Source of the DNA: Thermocrinis minervae
GTDB taxonomy: Bacteria; Aquificota; Aquificia; Aquificales; Aquificaceae
Direction of reading: 5' to 3'
Length of the DNA: 64,000 nt
Assembly (NCBI RefSeq): GCF_900142435.1
Contig: NZ_LT670846.1
Location: 958,750 to 1,022,749 of the forward strand
Position 1 is the first letter of the stretch, and the number at the start of each line of letters is the position of its first letter. The position numbers were made by a program, and so were the translations under genes. This document shows positions 50,634-59,799 of the stretch, in pieces. Below the pieces are notes generated by a model. That model did not search any database. It was not told where the DNA came from and saw only the letters and a program-made list of their open reading frames with translations.

Positions 50634-52540
50634 TCTATGATATCACCCACTTTTACATCGTTGTAGTCTTTTAGCTTTACACCGCATTCAAAGCCTCTTG
50701 CTACCTCTTGAACATCTTCCTTGAACCTCTTTAGGCTTTCAATCTTACCGTCGTATATTACCACACCATCTCTTATAAGTCTTGCTCTTGCGTTTCTTAC
50801 GATCTTTCCTTCAAGCACATAACAACCCGCCACAGTACCCACACCCTTTATCTTGAAGGTGGCCCTCACCTCTGCGGATCCAAGCACTACCTCTTTTTCT
50901 ATGGGCTTCAGAAGGCCCTTGAGGGCCTTCTTTACATCATCCACCACTTCGTATATGATGTTGTACAGCCTAACATCTACCTTTTCTCTTTCCATAGCCT
51001 CTCTGGCTTTGACGTCAGGCCTTGTGTTAAAGCCAATCACTATAGCACCGGTAGCCTTGGCAAGTATCACATCGTTTTCCGTTATGGCTCCTACATCCGC
51101 ATGGAGTATCCGTATGTTTATATCCTCTACCTTTATTTCACTCAGCGCCTTCTTTAAAGCTTCCACAGAACCTACAGTGTCGGCTTTTATTATTAGCCTG
51201 AGCTCTTCTACTTCTCCCTCCTGTATTTTCTTGTACAGATCTTCCAAGGAGAGTGCCTTTGGAGCTTTTTCTTGCTGCTGCAGCTTTGTCCTATTTTCTT
51301 CAGCTAGTTCGCGTGCTGTCTTCTCATCGTCAACTACCTTTAGGGTATCTCCAGGTATGGGTAGGTCTTCAAAACCGAGTACCTCTACAGGTGTGGACGG
51401 TCCAGCTTCCTTTATGTTCCTCCCCTTGTCATCTATCATTGCCCTAACCCTACCGTAGGTGACACCAGCCACGAATACATCTCCTACCCTTAATGTTCCT
51501 TCCTGTACTAGAACTGTGGCTACAGGCCCCCTTTGTTTGTCCAGTTTGGCCTCTATTATCACTCCTTTGGCCTTCTTAGTAGGATCTGCTTTCAGTTCCA
51601 AAAGCTCAGCCAATAAAAGTATGTACTCTAAAAGCGTGTCCACGTTTTTACCAGTTTTGGCTGATATGTCTACAAAGATGGTATCTCCACCCCACTCTTC
51701 TGGTATAAGACCGAGTTCGGACAGTTCCCGCCTGACTTTCTGTGGATCGGCATCAGGCTTATCTATCTTGTTAACTGCTACTATTATGGGTAGGTTGAAA
51801 GCTCTAGCGTGGTTTATTGCCTCTATGGTCTGTGGCATTACTCCATCGTCTGCAGCAACCACCAGTACGGCTATGTCCGTTACTTGGGCACCACGCGCTC
51901 TTAGAGAAGTAAAAGCTTCGTGCCCTGGTGTATCCAAGAAAGTTATTTTTCTACCGTCTGGAAGCTCTACCATGGAGGCACCTATGTGTTGCGTTATACC
52001 ACCCTTTTCCCTTGCTGCTACGTTTGTCTTCCTTATGGTATCAAGGAGGGTGGTCTTTCCGTGGTCTACGTGTCCCATAACCACCACTACAGGAGGTCTA
52101 GGTTGGAGGTTCTCAGATGATTCTTCACTCTTCTCTTCTACAGGTTTCTTTACGCTTTCCTGTTGCTGAGAATCCGTTTGTACAGTAAAGCCATAAGATT
52201 TAGCTATTTCAACAGCAACCTCATAAGGTACGCTATGGTTTATTGTCACCATAAGGCCTTTCTTAAGAAGGTCTGCCATTATCTGGTTGGCCGGGACTTC
52301 AAGGATGTTCGCAAGCTCTCTAACGGTAACTTCCTGTGGTATGTATACAGTCTTACCTCTTTGGGCACCGTTCTTCTTCTCCTTCTGTTCCTCTAAGAGT
52401 ACCTCTTCTATTATCTTTAGGGCATCTTCGGTTATATAATCGTTCTTCCCTTCTATACCCCACTCGGATAAGATTTCCTTTATCTTCTTCTCCGTGGTGT
52501 TAAACCTCTTTGCAAGTTCCTTTATACTAATTCCCTTCAT
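50597..52540 (-). CDS. infB: Translation initiation factor IF-2
   Basis: A 647-residue GTPase that places initiator tRNA. The N-terminal part is short. The GTPase domain has [18 protein letters not shown] and NKID, followed by domains II-IV. Compared with the long IF-2 of enteric bacteria the N-terminal region is reduced, as in many thermophiles. It overlaps the lipoate-ligase-like gene by ATGA. Confidence 0.97.
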   Translation of the reverse strand: MKGISIKELAKRFNTTEKKIKEILSEWGIEGKNDYITEDALKIIEEVLLEEQKEKKNGAQRGKTVYIPQEVTVRELANILEVPANQIMADLLKKGLMVTINHSVPYEVAVEIAKSYGFTVQTDSQQQESVKKPVEEKSEESSENLQPRPPVVVVMGHVDHGKTTLLDTIRKTNVAAREKGGITQHIGASMVELPDGRKITFLDTPGHEAFTSLRARGAQVTDIAVLVVAADDGVMPQTIEAINHARAFNLPIIVAVNKIDKPDADPQKVRRELSELGLIPEEWGGDTIFVDISAKTGKNVDTLLEYILLLAELLELKADPTKKAKGVIIEAKLDKQRGPVATVLVQEGTLRVGDVFVAGVTYGRVRAMIDDKGRNIKEAGPSTPVEVLGFEDLPIPGDTLKVVDDEKTARELAEENRTKLQQQEKAPKALSLEDLYKKIQEGEVEELRLIIKADTVGSVEALKKALSEIKVEDINIRILHADVGAITENDVILAKATGAIVIGFNTRPDVKAREAMEREKVDVRLYNIIYEVVDDVKKALKGLLKPIEKEVVLGSAEVRATFKIKGVGTVAGCYVLEGKIVRNARARLIRDGVVIYDGKIESLKRFKEDVQEVARGFECGVKLKDYNDVKVGDIIECYEVKLEERQI

Positions 52541-53169
52541 CCTTTTAAATTATAAGCCTTGAAGAGCCTTTCTGAAAGCCTATCTAATAAAGAGGTACTA
52601 TCAAAGCCTAATTCTTCAAGGCTTATTACTCTTTCTAATATGTGATCTATACTCACGCCAAGTATTTCAGATGCTATCCCGTAATCCATTCTGAGGAAGA
52701 TGCTTCCATGCAAGAGAAAAGACCTTCTGAGGGTTCTCATAGCACAAGCCACCAGCTTTCTACCCTCCACCGTTATCTCCCCGAGGGTAGGATAAAAGTA
52801 GCAGAAGTAAGCATCCGCATAGCCTGACCTATTCTTTGACATCCGCGCGTTTATACCAAAGGATCTTAATACTTCCAGCAGCCTTCCCATAACCTCTCTG
52901 TATATCTTTCCTGCATTCTCTCCCCATCTTTCCTTTAAGTCAGCTATGGAGAAGGAAAGGTCCCATCCATGTAGAAGGGCTCCTCCACCCGTTGGCCTTC
53001 TGACCACAGGAACTAAAAATTTCCTCTCCTTCTGAGAGTACCCTATACTTACAGTAAGCTCCGACCACATATAAAGACGAAAAAGTCTATCTTCCTTTCC
53101 CTCCTCTACAAGGTATAAGTTCATAAGGTCTTTTTCCATGTTCTCCTTTCCTGGAAGAATCTCCACCAT
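52537..53169 (-). CDS. Lipoate/octanoate-protein ligase family protein
   Basis: A 210-residue protein of the LplA/LipM/biotin ligase fold. The [12 protein letters not shown] motif and the conserved Lys in [10 protein letters not shown] followed by HGSIFL mark the acyl-transfer site. It may load lipoate on GcvH, 2-oxoacid dehydrogenases or the lipoate-binding proteins of the sHdr sulfur pathway; which of these cannot be read here. It meets the ArsA-like gene with a 1-base overlap. Confidence 0.82.
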   Translation of the reverse strand: MVEILPGKENMEKDLMNLYLVEEGKEDRLFRLYMWSELTVSIGYSQKERKFLVPVVRRPTGGGALLHGWDLSFSIADLKERWGENAGKIYREVMGRLLEVLRSFGINARMSKNRSGYADAYFCYFYPTLGEITVEGRKLVACAMRTLRRSFLLHGSIFLRMDYGIASEILGVSIDHILERVISLEELGFDSTSLLDRLSERLFKAYNLKG

Positions 53170-53978
53170 CAGAGCACAACCTCAAGCAAAGGTTCCACAT
53201 TTAGCTTCAAGAGGTTTTCAATACCATAGGGTTTTTCTACAGGTGGGACATAAAAATCCTCACCCTTATCGCACGCGTTCATAACCATAAAGGAGTAAGA
53301 AAATCCCTTGTAAGATAAAAGCCTTTTGGCCTCTTCTATGGATAGTTCTTCATCCCTCGCCACGGCGAAGAGTATACCTTTTTCCTCAAAGGTCTTTTTT
53401 AGAGTTTTTACCTTCTTCTCCCTTTCCAAAAGCATGTCCAAGAGCTTTTCTTCCCTGCCAAGGTAGGAGCTTATCCTTCTGTGCTCTTTTGCCACTTCTA
53501 CTATCCACCCAAACCAGTCTTTAAGAAGGTCTATGGTGTTTAGAATCCTCAGCATGTTACCAGTGGGAGCAAAGTCTAAGATTATGTACTCGTAATCTCC
53601 TTGCATGATGTAATCCGCAAGCCTGTCTAGGGATGCTGTTTCCAAAGACGTGGGCGACTGGTATAGTATGGAAGCAAACCTCAGAAAACCTTCCAGAGCT
53701 TTAGGAGAAAGAACAGCCCTTAGATTTTCGAGTACTCTGTCTACGTATTCCCTTGCCACTTTTTGTGCATCAAGTTCACATGCAAAGAGGTTTGGATACA
53801 CTTCCCTAGGTTCAGGAGGCACTTCTATCTTGAGTATACCAGAGAGGGAATGCATAGGATCCAAAGAAAGCAGTAGAGTCTTACCAAAGGAAGAAAGCTT
53901 TAAAGATAAGGCACATGAAAGGGTACTCTTACCGACCCCACCCTTTCCACCGAAGAGTACGATCCTCTTTAGCAGCAC
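53169..53978 (-). CDS. ArsA/GET3-family ATPase, 269 aa
   Basis: A single-domain deviant P-loop ATPase with GGKGGVGKST at residues 10-19, the switch I-like DPMHSLS, and the switch II region DFAPTGNMLR. The usual ArsA cysteines for arsenite are not apparent, so arsenite transport is unlikely. It starts at GTG 53978, overlapping the stop of the small CC-tailed protein by 10 bases, which points to a coupled pair. Confidence 0.85.
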   Translation of the reverse strand: MLLKRIVLFGGKGGVGKSTLSCALSLKLSSFGKTLLLSLDPMHSLSGILKIEVPPEPREVYPNLFACELDAQKVAREYVDRVLENLRAVLSPKALEGFLRFASILYQSPTSLETASLDRLADYIMQGDYEYIILDFAPTGNMLRILNTIDLLKDWFGWIVEVAKEHRRISSYLGREEKLLDMLLEREKKVKTLKKTFEEKGILFAVARDEELSIEEAKRLLSYKGFSYSFMVMNACDKGEDFYVPPVEKPYGIENLLKLNVEPLLEVVL

Positions 53979-54223
53979 GGGAAGATCTTTGAAGAGCTTC
54001 TATCCTGTCCCAAACTTTTATGCCAGAGATGAAACTCTTCTAAAAGGTAAGGATATAGGTCTAGGGTGTATACACCCAACGGATTGTCCAGACCAAAGTA
54101 TTCAAGGAAGAGGGATGCCATCAAGGCATCCCTTATGTGTGTGTACTCTAAACCGACAATCTGCCTAAAGTGAAGCCTGTCAAACTCCCTTAGAAAGGCT
54201 ATTACTTTAGAGAAAGTATCCAC
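53969..54223 (-). CDS. Small CC-terminated protein (cory-CC-star-like)
   Basis: I take GTG 54223 as start (84 residues); a longer frame exists but lies inside the cytochrome gene. The sequence has an aromatic central part (LEYFGLDNPLGVYTLDLYPY), then FHLWHKSLGQDR, and ends with Pro-Cys-Cys at the stop. I recall a small family called cory-CC-star with this ending and linkage to ArsA-like ATPases; the assignment is from memory. Overlaps with arsA (10 bases) and the cytochrome gene (22 bases) suggest an operon. Confidence 0.65.
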   Translation of the reverse strand: MDTFSKVIAFLREFDRLHFRQIVGLEYTHIRDALMASLFLEYFGLDNPLGVYTLDLYPYLLEEFHLWHKSLGQDRSSSKIFPCC

Positions 54224-54666
54224 TGGGCCAGGTCCTTGGCCTCTTGGTCTGTCACATTCTGTGGTGGCATGGGTACGTTGCCCCATACACCTGCACCACC
54301 GTTCTTTATCTTCTGAGCAAGCTTATCAACAGCGTCTGCTTGACCAGCATACTTTTTAGCCACATCCTTGTACGCAGGACCCACTTTCTTCACGTTTATG
54401 TCATGGCATGCGAAGCAACCCTTTTGCTGAGCTAGAGCTTGCATATCCTTTGCAGGGGCTGCACCTTGCTGCTTTTGTTCTGACTTCTGCTCCTGCTGCT
54501 TTTGCTCTTGGGCAGGTTGTTGCTGCTGTTGCTGTCCTTGGGCAGGCTGTTGCTGTTGAGCAGGTTGTTGCTGTTGTTCTTGAGCAGGTTGCTGCTCAGC
54601 AGGCTTTTGCTGGCATCCGGCGATAACCAAAGCTGAAATGGCCATAAGACCTATCCACTTCTTCAT
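54202..54666 (-). CDS. Lipoprotein c-type cytochrome (c552-like)
   Basis: A 154-residue precursor. The signal peptide ends at lipobox VIAGC with C18. Residues 19-68 form a tether where more than half the residues are Gln. The C-terminal domain is a c552-type haem domain with CFACH (C84, C87, H88) and axial Met in VPMPPQ (M133). It is therefore a lipid-anchored electron carrier rather than a free periplasmic one. It has an AGGAGGT ribosome site and a possible TATAAT (minus strand, 54688-54693). First in the cytochrome/CC-tail/ArsA/ligase run. Confidence 0.92.
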   Translation of the reverse strand: MKKWIGLMAISALVIAGCQQKPAEQQPAQEQQQQPAQQQQPAQGQQQQQQPAQEQKQQEQKSEQKQQGAAPAKDMQALAQQKGCFACHDINVKKVGPAYKDVAKKYAGQADAVDKLAQKIKNGGAGVWGNVPMPPQNVTDQEAKDLAQWILSLK

Positions 54667-54701
54667 GTCCTACCTCCTTAGGTTTGTATTATATTACATC
54701 T

Positions 54702-54746
54702 ATAGCTAAGAATATGAAGTTTTTATGAAAAACGTTTAGCTATAAT
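54702..54746 (+). promoter_or_regulatory. Promoter and inverted repeat before the fluoride operon
   Basis: TATAAT at 54741-54746 lies 7 bases before ATG 54754, so the mRNA is probably leaderless. A 9-base inverted repeat TATAGCTAA (54701-54709) and TTAGCTATA (54736-54744) overlaps this box and could be an operator. I see no fluoride riboswitch. Confidence 0.5.
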
Positions 54747-54753
54747 CATACTT

Positions 54754-55059
54754 ATGAAAAATCCTAGGGGTTACCTTCTTGTTCGTGTGTACTTTACAGA
54801 AGAGGAAGAGTATTTGATCCGCAGGCTTTTAAAGAACTTAATGGATAAAGGGATAAGTGGAATGACTTTGCTGAAGGGTATCCTTGGATACGGTCAGGAG
54901 GGTAAGTTTCATTACGAAGGCGTTGAGACCCTTTCTTACGACCTGCCTGTCATCATGGAATTTGTAGAGGATGAAGATAAAGCTTTGAGTGTTCTTGAAG
55001 AGTTAAAGAATCTCCTTAAGGGAAGACTTATAACTCTGGAGAAGGTGAGCCTATGTTAA
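54754..55059 (+). CDS. DUF190 protein (first copy), 101 aa
   Basis: A small alpha/beta protein of DUF190, a PII-like fold family often found with fluoride channels. Typical stretches are ISGMTLLKGILGYG and LPVIMEFVEDE. No Shine-Dalgarno site precedes ATG. It overlaps crcB by 7 bases. Confidence 0.85.
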   Translation: MKNPRGYLLVRVYFTEEEEYLIRRLLKNLMDKGISGMTLLKGILGYGQEGKFHYEGVETLSYDLPVIMEFVEDEDKALSVLEELKNLLKGRLITLEKVSLC

Positions 55060-55430
55060 AGCCTGTTCTGTGGGTGGCTATAGGTGGTGCTCTAGGTTCT
55101 ATACTCAGATACTTGATGTCCCGTGCTATTCAAGAGAATTTTGGTATTGACTTTCCTATAGGTACGCTTTTTGTGAACCTTCTTGGATCTTTCGTGATAG
55201 GTTTCCTTTATTCTTACATGGTGGAAGGAATGCTGGTAGCACCACATATCAGAGTATTTGCCATAACTGGTATACTAGGTGGTTTTACAACTTTTTCAAG
55301 CTTTTCCTACGAAAGCTTGCAGCTACTCATGGAAGGAAACTATTTGAGATTTTTGATCTACTTTTGCACTACCAACTTTGGTGGAATCTTTTTAACCTTC
55401 TTGGGTTATAACTTGGGTAGGATGCTATGA
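55053..55430 (+). CDS. crcB: Fluoride channel CrcB/FluC
   Basis: A 125-residue membrane protein with four helices forming dual-topology dimers that let fluoride leave the cell. The GGALGSILRY, GTLFVNLLGSF and GFTTFSSFSYE motifs (including the sodium/fluoride-path Phe residues) are present. It sits between two DUF190 genes, each with a short overlap. Confidence 0.95.
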   Translation: MLKPVLWVAIGGALGSILRYLMSRAIQENFGIDFPIGTLFVNLLGSFVIGFLYSYMVEGMLVAPHIRVFAITGILGGFTTFSSFSYESLQLLMEGNYLRFLIYFCTTNFGGIFLTFLGYNLGRML

Positions 55431-55750
55431 ATTGTAAGGAAGCTGTACTTCTAAGAATATTCTTTGGAGAGGATGACAAGTACGAGGGCAAACACCTTTA
55501 CAAGTATATAGTTGAGCTTTGTAGAAAAAAAGGTATAGCCGGTGTTACCGTCTTTAGGGGAGTACTAGGGTATGGCAAATCCTCACTCTTGCACGAAGCA
55601 AAGCCCTTTAAGATCTCTTCAGATCTACCCATAGTGGTGGAGATAGTTGACTGTGAAGAGAGAATAATGGAGATTCTACCTGAGATAAAAAGGGTTTTAA
55701 ACTCAGGTCTTATAACTATTCAGAGGGTTATGGTACTGCAGTATAATTAA
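55427..55750 (+). CDS. DUF190 protein (second copy), 107 aa
   Basis: A homologue of the first DUF190 protein, sharing GIAGVTVFRGVLGYG and LPIVVEIVD, but clearly diverged. ATGA overlap with crcB shows one operon. PII-like folds often bind nucleotides, so a regulatory role on the channel is plausible but not shown. Confidence 0.85.
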   Translation: MNCKEAVLLRIFFGEDDKYEGKHLYKYIVELCRKKGIAGVTVFRGVLGYGKSSLLHEAKPFKISSDLPIVVEIVDCEERIMEILPEIKRVLNSGLITIQRVMVLQYN

Positions 55751-55757
55751 TAGGGCC

Positions 55758-56255
55758 ATGGTCATAAGAGGAAGAGTTTGGAAGTTTTCCGACAACGTAG
55801 ACACAGACCAGATAATACCCGCTAGGTATTTGAATACCTCAGATCCTTACGAGCTCGCTCAACATGTGATGGAAGACTCTGAGCATCCTAACTTTGCTAA
55901 GGAGCACAAGGAAGGTGACATAATCGTAGCAGGAAGGAACTTTGGTTCTGGATCTTCAAGGGAGCACGCACCCATAGCTATAAAGTACGCAGGCGTCCCT
56001 GTAGTTGTAGCCAAGTCCTTTGCTCGTATATTTTTTAGGAATGCAATAAACATAGGTTTACCAATAGTTGAAGCACCCGAAGCTGTTGATGAGATAAACC
56101 ACGGAGATGAAATAGAGGTGGACCTGGAAAAGGGTGTTGTGAGGAATCTGACTACTGGCAAGGAATACAAGGCCACAAGTTTTCCGAAAGAGCTTATGGA
56201 GATACTAAAAGCTGGTGGTCTTATGGAGTACGCAAAGAAGAAGCTCTCATCCTGA
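55758..56255 (+). CDS. leuD: 3-isopropylmalate dehydratase small subunit
   Basis: A 165-residue subunit of leucine synthesis, the swivelling domain of an aconitase-like enzyme. The active-site region FGSGSSREHAPIAIKYAG and the DQIIPARYLN start are present. It follows the DUF190 gene by 7 bases; its partner leuC is not in the window. Its stop overlaps pyrE by 1 base. Confidence 0.95.
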   Translation: MVIRGRVWKFSDNVDTDQIIPARYLNTSDPYELAQHVMEDSEHPNFAKEHKEGDIIVAGRNFGSGSSREHAPIAIKYAGVPVVVAKSFARIFFRNAINIGLPIVEAPEAVDEINHGDEIEVDLEKGVVRNLTTGKEYKATSFPKELMEILKAGGLMEYAKKKLSS

Positions 56256-56800
56256 TGGAAAGGGAAAGGTTAAAAGCTCTGATAAAGGAAAGGTCCCTAA
56301 ACGTTGCCGACGAGCCAATTTTCAAGCTTTCCTCTGGTAAGCTAAGCAGGTATTACGTAGACTTAAAGCGTATAACCTTTGACCCAGAAGGTATATACCT
56401 AGTAGGTAAGCTCATGTACGATCTTATAAAGCCCTTCTCTCCAGATGGAGTAGGTGGTCTTACCCTCGGTGCCGATCCCATAGCATATAGCGTTGCCTTC
56501 ATATCTTACATGGATGGTAATCCCATAAAACCCTTTGTGGTAAGAAAAGAGGCAAAGGAACATGGCATGAAGAGACAGATTGAAGGTGTATTACAAGAAG
56601 GCAGCAGAGTAGCGGTGGTTGAAGATGTGGTAACTACTGCAAGTTCTTCTCTAAAGGCCGTAAAAGCCTGTAGGAATGCAGGTTTTGAGGTGATCGGGGT
56701 ATTTTGCATAGTGGACAGAAAGGAAGGCGGAAGGGAGGCTATAAGAGAACAAGGGCTTGAGCTTTACTCCCTCTTTAGTATTGATGAACTTCTCAGCTGA
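56255..56800 (+). CDS. pyrE: Orotate phosphoribosyltransferase
   Basis: A 181-residue enzyme making orotidine monophosphate from orotate and PRPP. The PRPP motif VAVVEDVVTTASS and the loop region KEAKEHG are visible. Its length is normal. Confidence 0.95.
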   Translation: MERERLKALIKERSLNVADEPIFKLSSGKLSRYYVDLKRITFDPEGIYLVGKLMYDLIKPFSPDGVGGLTLGADPIAYSVAFISYMDGNPIKPFVVRKEAKEHGMKRQIEGVLQEGSRVAVVEDVVTTASSSLKAVKACRNAGFEVIGVFCIVDRKEGGREAIREQGLELYSLFSIDELLS

Positions 56801-57524
56801 TGTATTCTCCTCAGCTTTTCTCCTTGTGTTAGGAACATCTGTTGGCAGCTTGCTCGCCCTAGTACAGCGGTTTAGACTCCTTAGCTTGCACGAAGGTCTT
56901 TCCTTCGCTGGAGGGGTCATGCTTGTTGCTTCCTTCACAAGCCTTATACTTCCATCGCTAAGGATAGGATCCTTTACTCAGACAGCCTTTGGGATAATCT
57001 TGGGCTTTTCTCTGATGGGCCTTTTGGAAAGGCTTTTGGCACACGAGCATGTTTTTATAGGTAAAGAAGGTACCTTTGAGGTCCTCCATAAGCGTGTTAC
57101 TCTTATCATGCTAGGAGTTATCATCCACAACATGCCAGAAGGTTTTAGCGTGGGTGTATCTTCTGCTTACGACCTTCAGAAGGGCTTGTCCACAGCATTG
57201 GCTATAGCTATCCAGGATATACCAGAAGGCTTAGTGGTAAGTCTCCCACTTATGGCAATCCACAGAAGCTCTTACTTTGCTTTGCTTCTTGGGGTGATAA
57301 GTGGTGTTTTAGAGGGGCTTTTCTGTGTGCTCGGCTATCTAATCTTTACAGAAGCTGTTTCCCTGTTACCTCTGGGTCTTGCCTTAGGTGGGGGTGCCAT
57401 GCTCTACGTGGTGGCTAAAGAAGTCTTTCCCGAGGTATACTCTGGAGAAAAACATTTTAGGATAACTGTGGCTCTTCTTGCTGGACTACTCGTTATGCTC
57501 TACCTGGATACTCTTTTCTCTTAA
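56784..57524 (+). CDS. ZIP family divalent metal transporter
   Basis: A 246-residue membrane protein with about 8 helices. The metal-site motifs HNMPEGFSVG in helix 4 and QDIPEGLVV in helix 5 are typical of ZIP. I start at ATG 56784; a TTG 27 bases earlier is possible. It overlaps pyrE by 17 bases. The metal (Zn, Fe or Mn) is not predictable from sequence alone. Confidence 0.9.
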   Translation: MNFSADVFSSAFLLVLGTSVGSLLALVQRFRLLSLHEGLSFAGGVMLVASFTSLILPSLRIGSFTQTAFGIILGFSLMGLLERLLAHEHVFIGKEGTFEVLHKRVTLIMLGVIIHNMPEGFSVGVSSAYDLQKGLSTALAIAIQDIPEGLVVSLPLMAIHRSSYFALLLGVISGVLEGLFCVLGYLIFTEAVSLLPLGLALGGGAMLYVVAKEVFPEVYSGEKHFRITVALLAGLLVMLYLDTLFS

Positions 57525-57536
57525 AATTCATAGTCT

Positions 57537-59186
57537 ATGAAAGAGCTGCTCCTGGAAAAGCTAGAAGAAGTTCTGAGAAAATACGGGTACACAAACAAGA
57601 TATCCTTAGAAAGACCAAAAGATGAAAACTTAGGTGACTACGCTACAAACGTGGCCTTTTTGCTTGCCAAAGGGTTGGGCAGAAACCCCATGGAGTTGGC
57701 AGGAGAGCTAGCAAAAGAGCTATCCTACGGTGGCATACAGGCCAGTGCCCTAAGAGGGTTCATAAACTTTACCTTCAAAGAGGAGCTCATAAGGGAAGAG
57801 TTTAGGAAACTTTTACAACTGGGAGAGAATTACTACAAGCAAGACCTAGGGAAGGGTAAAAGGGTGCTGGTAGAGTTTGTAAGCGCCAACCCTACCGGTC
57901 CTCTTCACCTGGGACACGGAAGGGGTGCAGTAGTGGGTGATGTCATAAGCAGGCTACTCTCTGAGTGTGGTTATCAGGTAGAAAAGGAGTATTACATAAA
58001 CGATGCCGGTTATCAAGTATACCTGCTCGGTGTTTCCATTCTTTACAGATACTACCAAATCTTTGGTGTGGAAGATCAAAGGCTTATGAAGCTTTTTGAA
58101 GAGGAAGGCTACAAGGGTGAGTATGTAGTAGAGCTGGCGCAAAAGTTGAAAGAAGTTCATGGAGACAAACTTCTAAACATGGATCAGAGTAAGGCCATAG
58201 ATATAGCAAAGGACTTTGGAGTTGAACTACTTCTGGAGGAGATAAAAAACACCTTAGACTACATGGGTGTACATTTTGACAACTGGCAGAGCGAAAGAAG
58301 CCTGTACGAGGAAGGGCTGGTAGAGAAGCTCATAGAGCAGTTAAAGGAAAGAGGACTTGTGTACGAAAAGGATGGAGCTCTTTGGTTTGCCTCCTCCCAG
58401 TTCGGAGACGATAAGGACAGGGTAGTTAGAAAGTCCGACGGCTATTATACGTACTTCGCCAGCGATATAGCCTACCACTACCTTAAGTTTCAAAAGGGCT
58501 ATCATAAAGCCATAAACGTATGGGGAGCAGACCATCACGGATATCTACCGAGGTTGAAAGCAGCCCTCAAAGCACTTGGCATACCTGACGATTGGCTTTC
58601 CGTAGAGTTCGTGCAGATGGTAAGGCTCTTCAAAGAAGGTAAAGAAGTCAGGATGTCCAAGCGAGCGGGAACCTTCGTAACTTTGAAAGAGCTTCTTGAT
58701 GAGGTAGGATCTGATGCTGTACGCTTTGTGTTTCTAACCAAGAGAAGCGACACACCTCTCGACGTGGATGTTGATATTCTAAAGAGTAACACCTCGGAAA
58801 ACCCTGTCTTCTACGTGCAGTACGCTCACGCTCGTATAAGGGGGGTCTTCAGGGAAGCTAAAAACAGGTACGGATGGGATGTAGACACCATGGACTTTAG
58901 CACCTACTTGCAGAAGTTAACAGAGCAGAAGGAAATAGCCCTTATGAAGAAGACTCTTCTCTTCAAGGATGAAATTCTAGACGCATGTCAGAAACTTCTC
59001 CCTCACCTGATAGTGTACAACCTCATAGAGATTTCAAAAGATTTTCACAACTACTACAATCACTATAGAATAATTCTGGAGGACCAGGAGCTCACAAAAG
59101 CAAGGCTAGCACTCTTAAAAGGTCTTCAGGTGATGCTAAGGTATGGCTTAAAATTAATAGGGGTAAACGCTCCAGAAAGTATGTAA
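57537..59186 (+). CDS. argS: Arginyl-tRNA synthetase
   Basis: A 549-residue class I synthetase charging tRNA-Arg. The HIGH-like motif is HLGHGRGA, the KMSKS-like motif is RMSKRAG, and the N-terminal tRNA-binding and C-terminal DALR domains are present. Confidence 0.97.
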   Translation: MKELLLEKLEEVLRKYGYTNKISLERPKDENLGDYATNVAFLLAKGLGRNPMELAGELAKELSYGGIQASALRGFINFTFKEELIREEFRKLLQLGENYYKQDLGKGKRVLVEFVSANPTGPLHLGHGRGAVVGDVISRLLSECGYQVEKEYYINDAGYQVYLLGVSILYRYYQIFGVEDQRLMKLFEEEGYKGEYVVELAQKLKEVHGDKLLNMDQSKAIDIAKDFGVELLLEEIKNTLDYMGVHFDNWQSERSLYEEGLVEKLIEQLKERGLVYEKDGALWFASSQFGDDKDRVVRKSDGYYTYFASDIAYHYLKFQKGYHKAINVWGADHHGYLPRLKAALKALGIPDDWLSVEFVQMVRLFKEGKEVRMSKRAGTFVTLKELLDEVGSDAVRFVFLTKRSDTPLDVDVDILKSNTSENPVFYVQYAHARIRGVFREAKNRYGWDVDTMDFSTYLQKLTEQKEIALMKKTLLFKDEILDACQKLLPHLIVYNLIEISKDFHNYYNHYRIILEDQELTKARLALLKGLQVMLRYGLKLIGVNAPESM

Positions 59187-59196
59187 GGAGGGTAAT

Positions 59197-59799
59197 ATGG
59201 AAAAGAAAAAAAGGTTAATTTTATTAGGTGGTCTTCTTATATCGCTTGTATCCTTCTACCTTGGGTTTAACTCATGGTTAAAGAGTAAGGAGGAGGCTGC
59301 AGTTCCACCGCCTGTAGTGACGCCTGTTAAGCCTCCACAAGCCACCGTAGTATCTCAAACGGGACAAAAGCAACCACAAACCCAGGAACCCCAAAAGACA
59401 GAACAGAAACCTACAGAACAAAAACCTGTTGTAAAGGAAGAAAAGACAACAACAGAACAAAAAACACAGCAAGGGAAAATAGAAGAGAAGCCTGAAGAAA
59501 CAAAAAAAGAAAAAGTAGCTGCAGAACAAAAACCCCAACAAAAGGAAGAAAAAGTATCCACATCACGTGCAGTGAAAGCGCAGAAACTGCCTAAGAAGCT
59601 TTACACAGTGCAGATAGGAGCTTTTGTTAACAAAGAGAATGCGCAAAAACTCTTGAAAAAAGCTGAAGGATTAGGCTATCGTGCATTCATGGTAGAAGAG
59701 GACAATTTCTATAAAGTTAGGATTAAGGTGGCCAGTTCTAACATAAATGAGGATCTTCAAAAAATTAAGAAGACCTTTGGAAGTGCTATACTGAAATGA
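59197..59799 (+). CDS. SPOR domain membrane protein, 200 aa
   Basis: A membrane anchor (about 7-24) is followed by a long Gln/Pro/Lys/Glu-rich periplasmic linker (about 30-125) and a C-terminal SPOR domain (about 130-200, starting KLYTVQIGAFVNKENA). SPOR domains bind glycan strands stripped of peptides at the division site, so it probably acts in cell division like FtsN or DamX. It overlaps the next SPOR gene by 4 bases. Confidence 0.85.
   Translation: MEKKKRLILLGGLLISLVSFYLGFNSWLKSKEEAAVPPPVVTPVKPPQATVVSQTGQKQPQTQEPQKTEQKPTEQKPVVKEEKTTTEQKTQQGKIEEKPEETKKEKVAAEQKPQQKEEKVSTSRAVKAQKLPKKLYTVQIGAFVNKENAQKLLKKAEGLGYRAFMVEEDNFYKVRIKVASSNINEDLQKIKKTFGSAILK

Noticed and set aside
51253-52169. Long plus-strand frames opposite infB
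   Set aside because: Antisense shadows of the IF-2 GTPase domain with low-complexity Ser/Pro composition.
54224-54286. Longer N-terminus of the CC-tailed protein
   Set aside because: It lies within the cytochrome haem domain coding region and its composition (Thr/Arg/Pro) is unlike the rest.
54667-54753. Possible fluoride riboswitch before the DUF190-crcB operon
   Set aside because: The -10 box is 7 bases from ATG, leaving no room for a leader RNA, and the conserved core was not seen.
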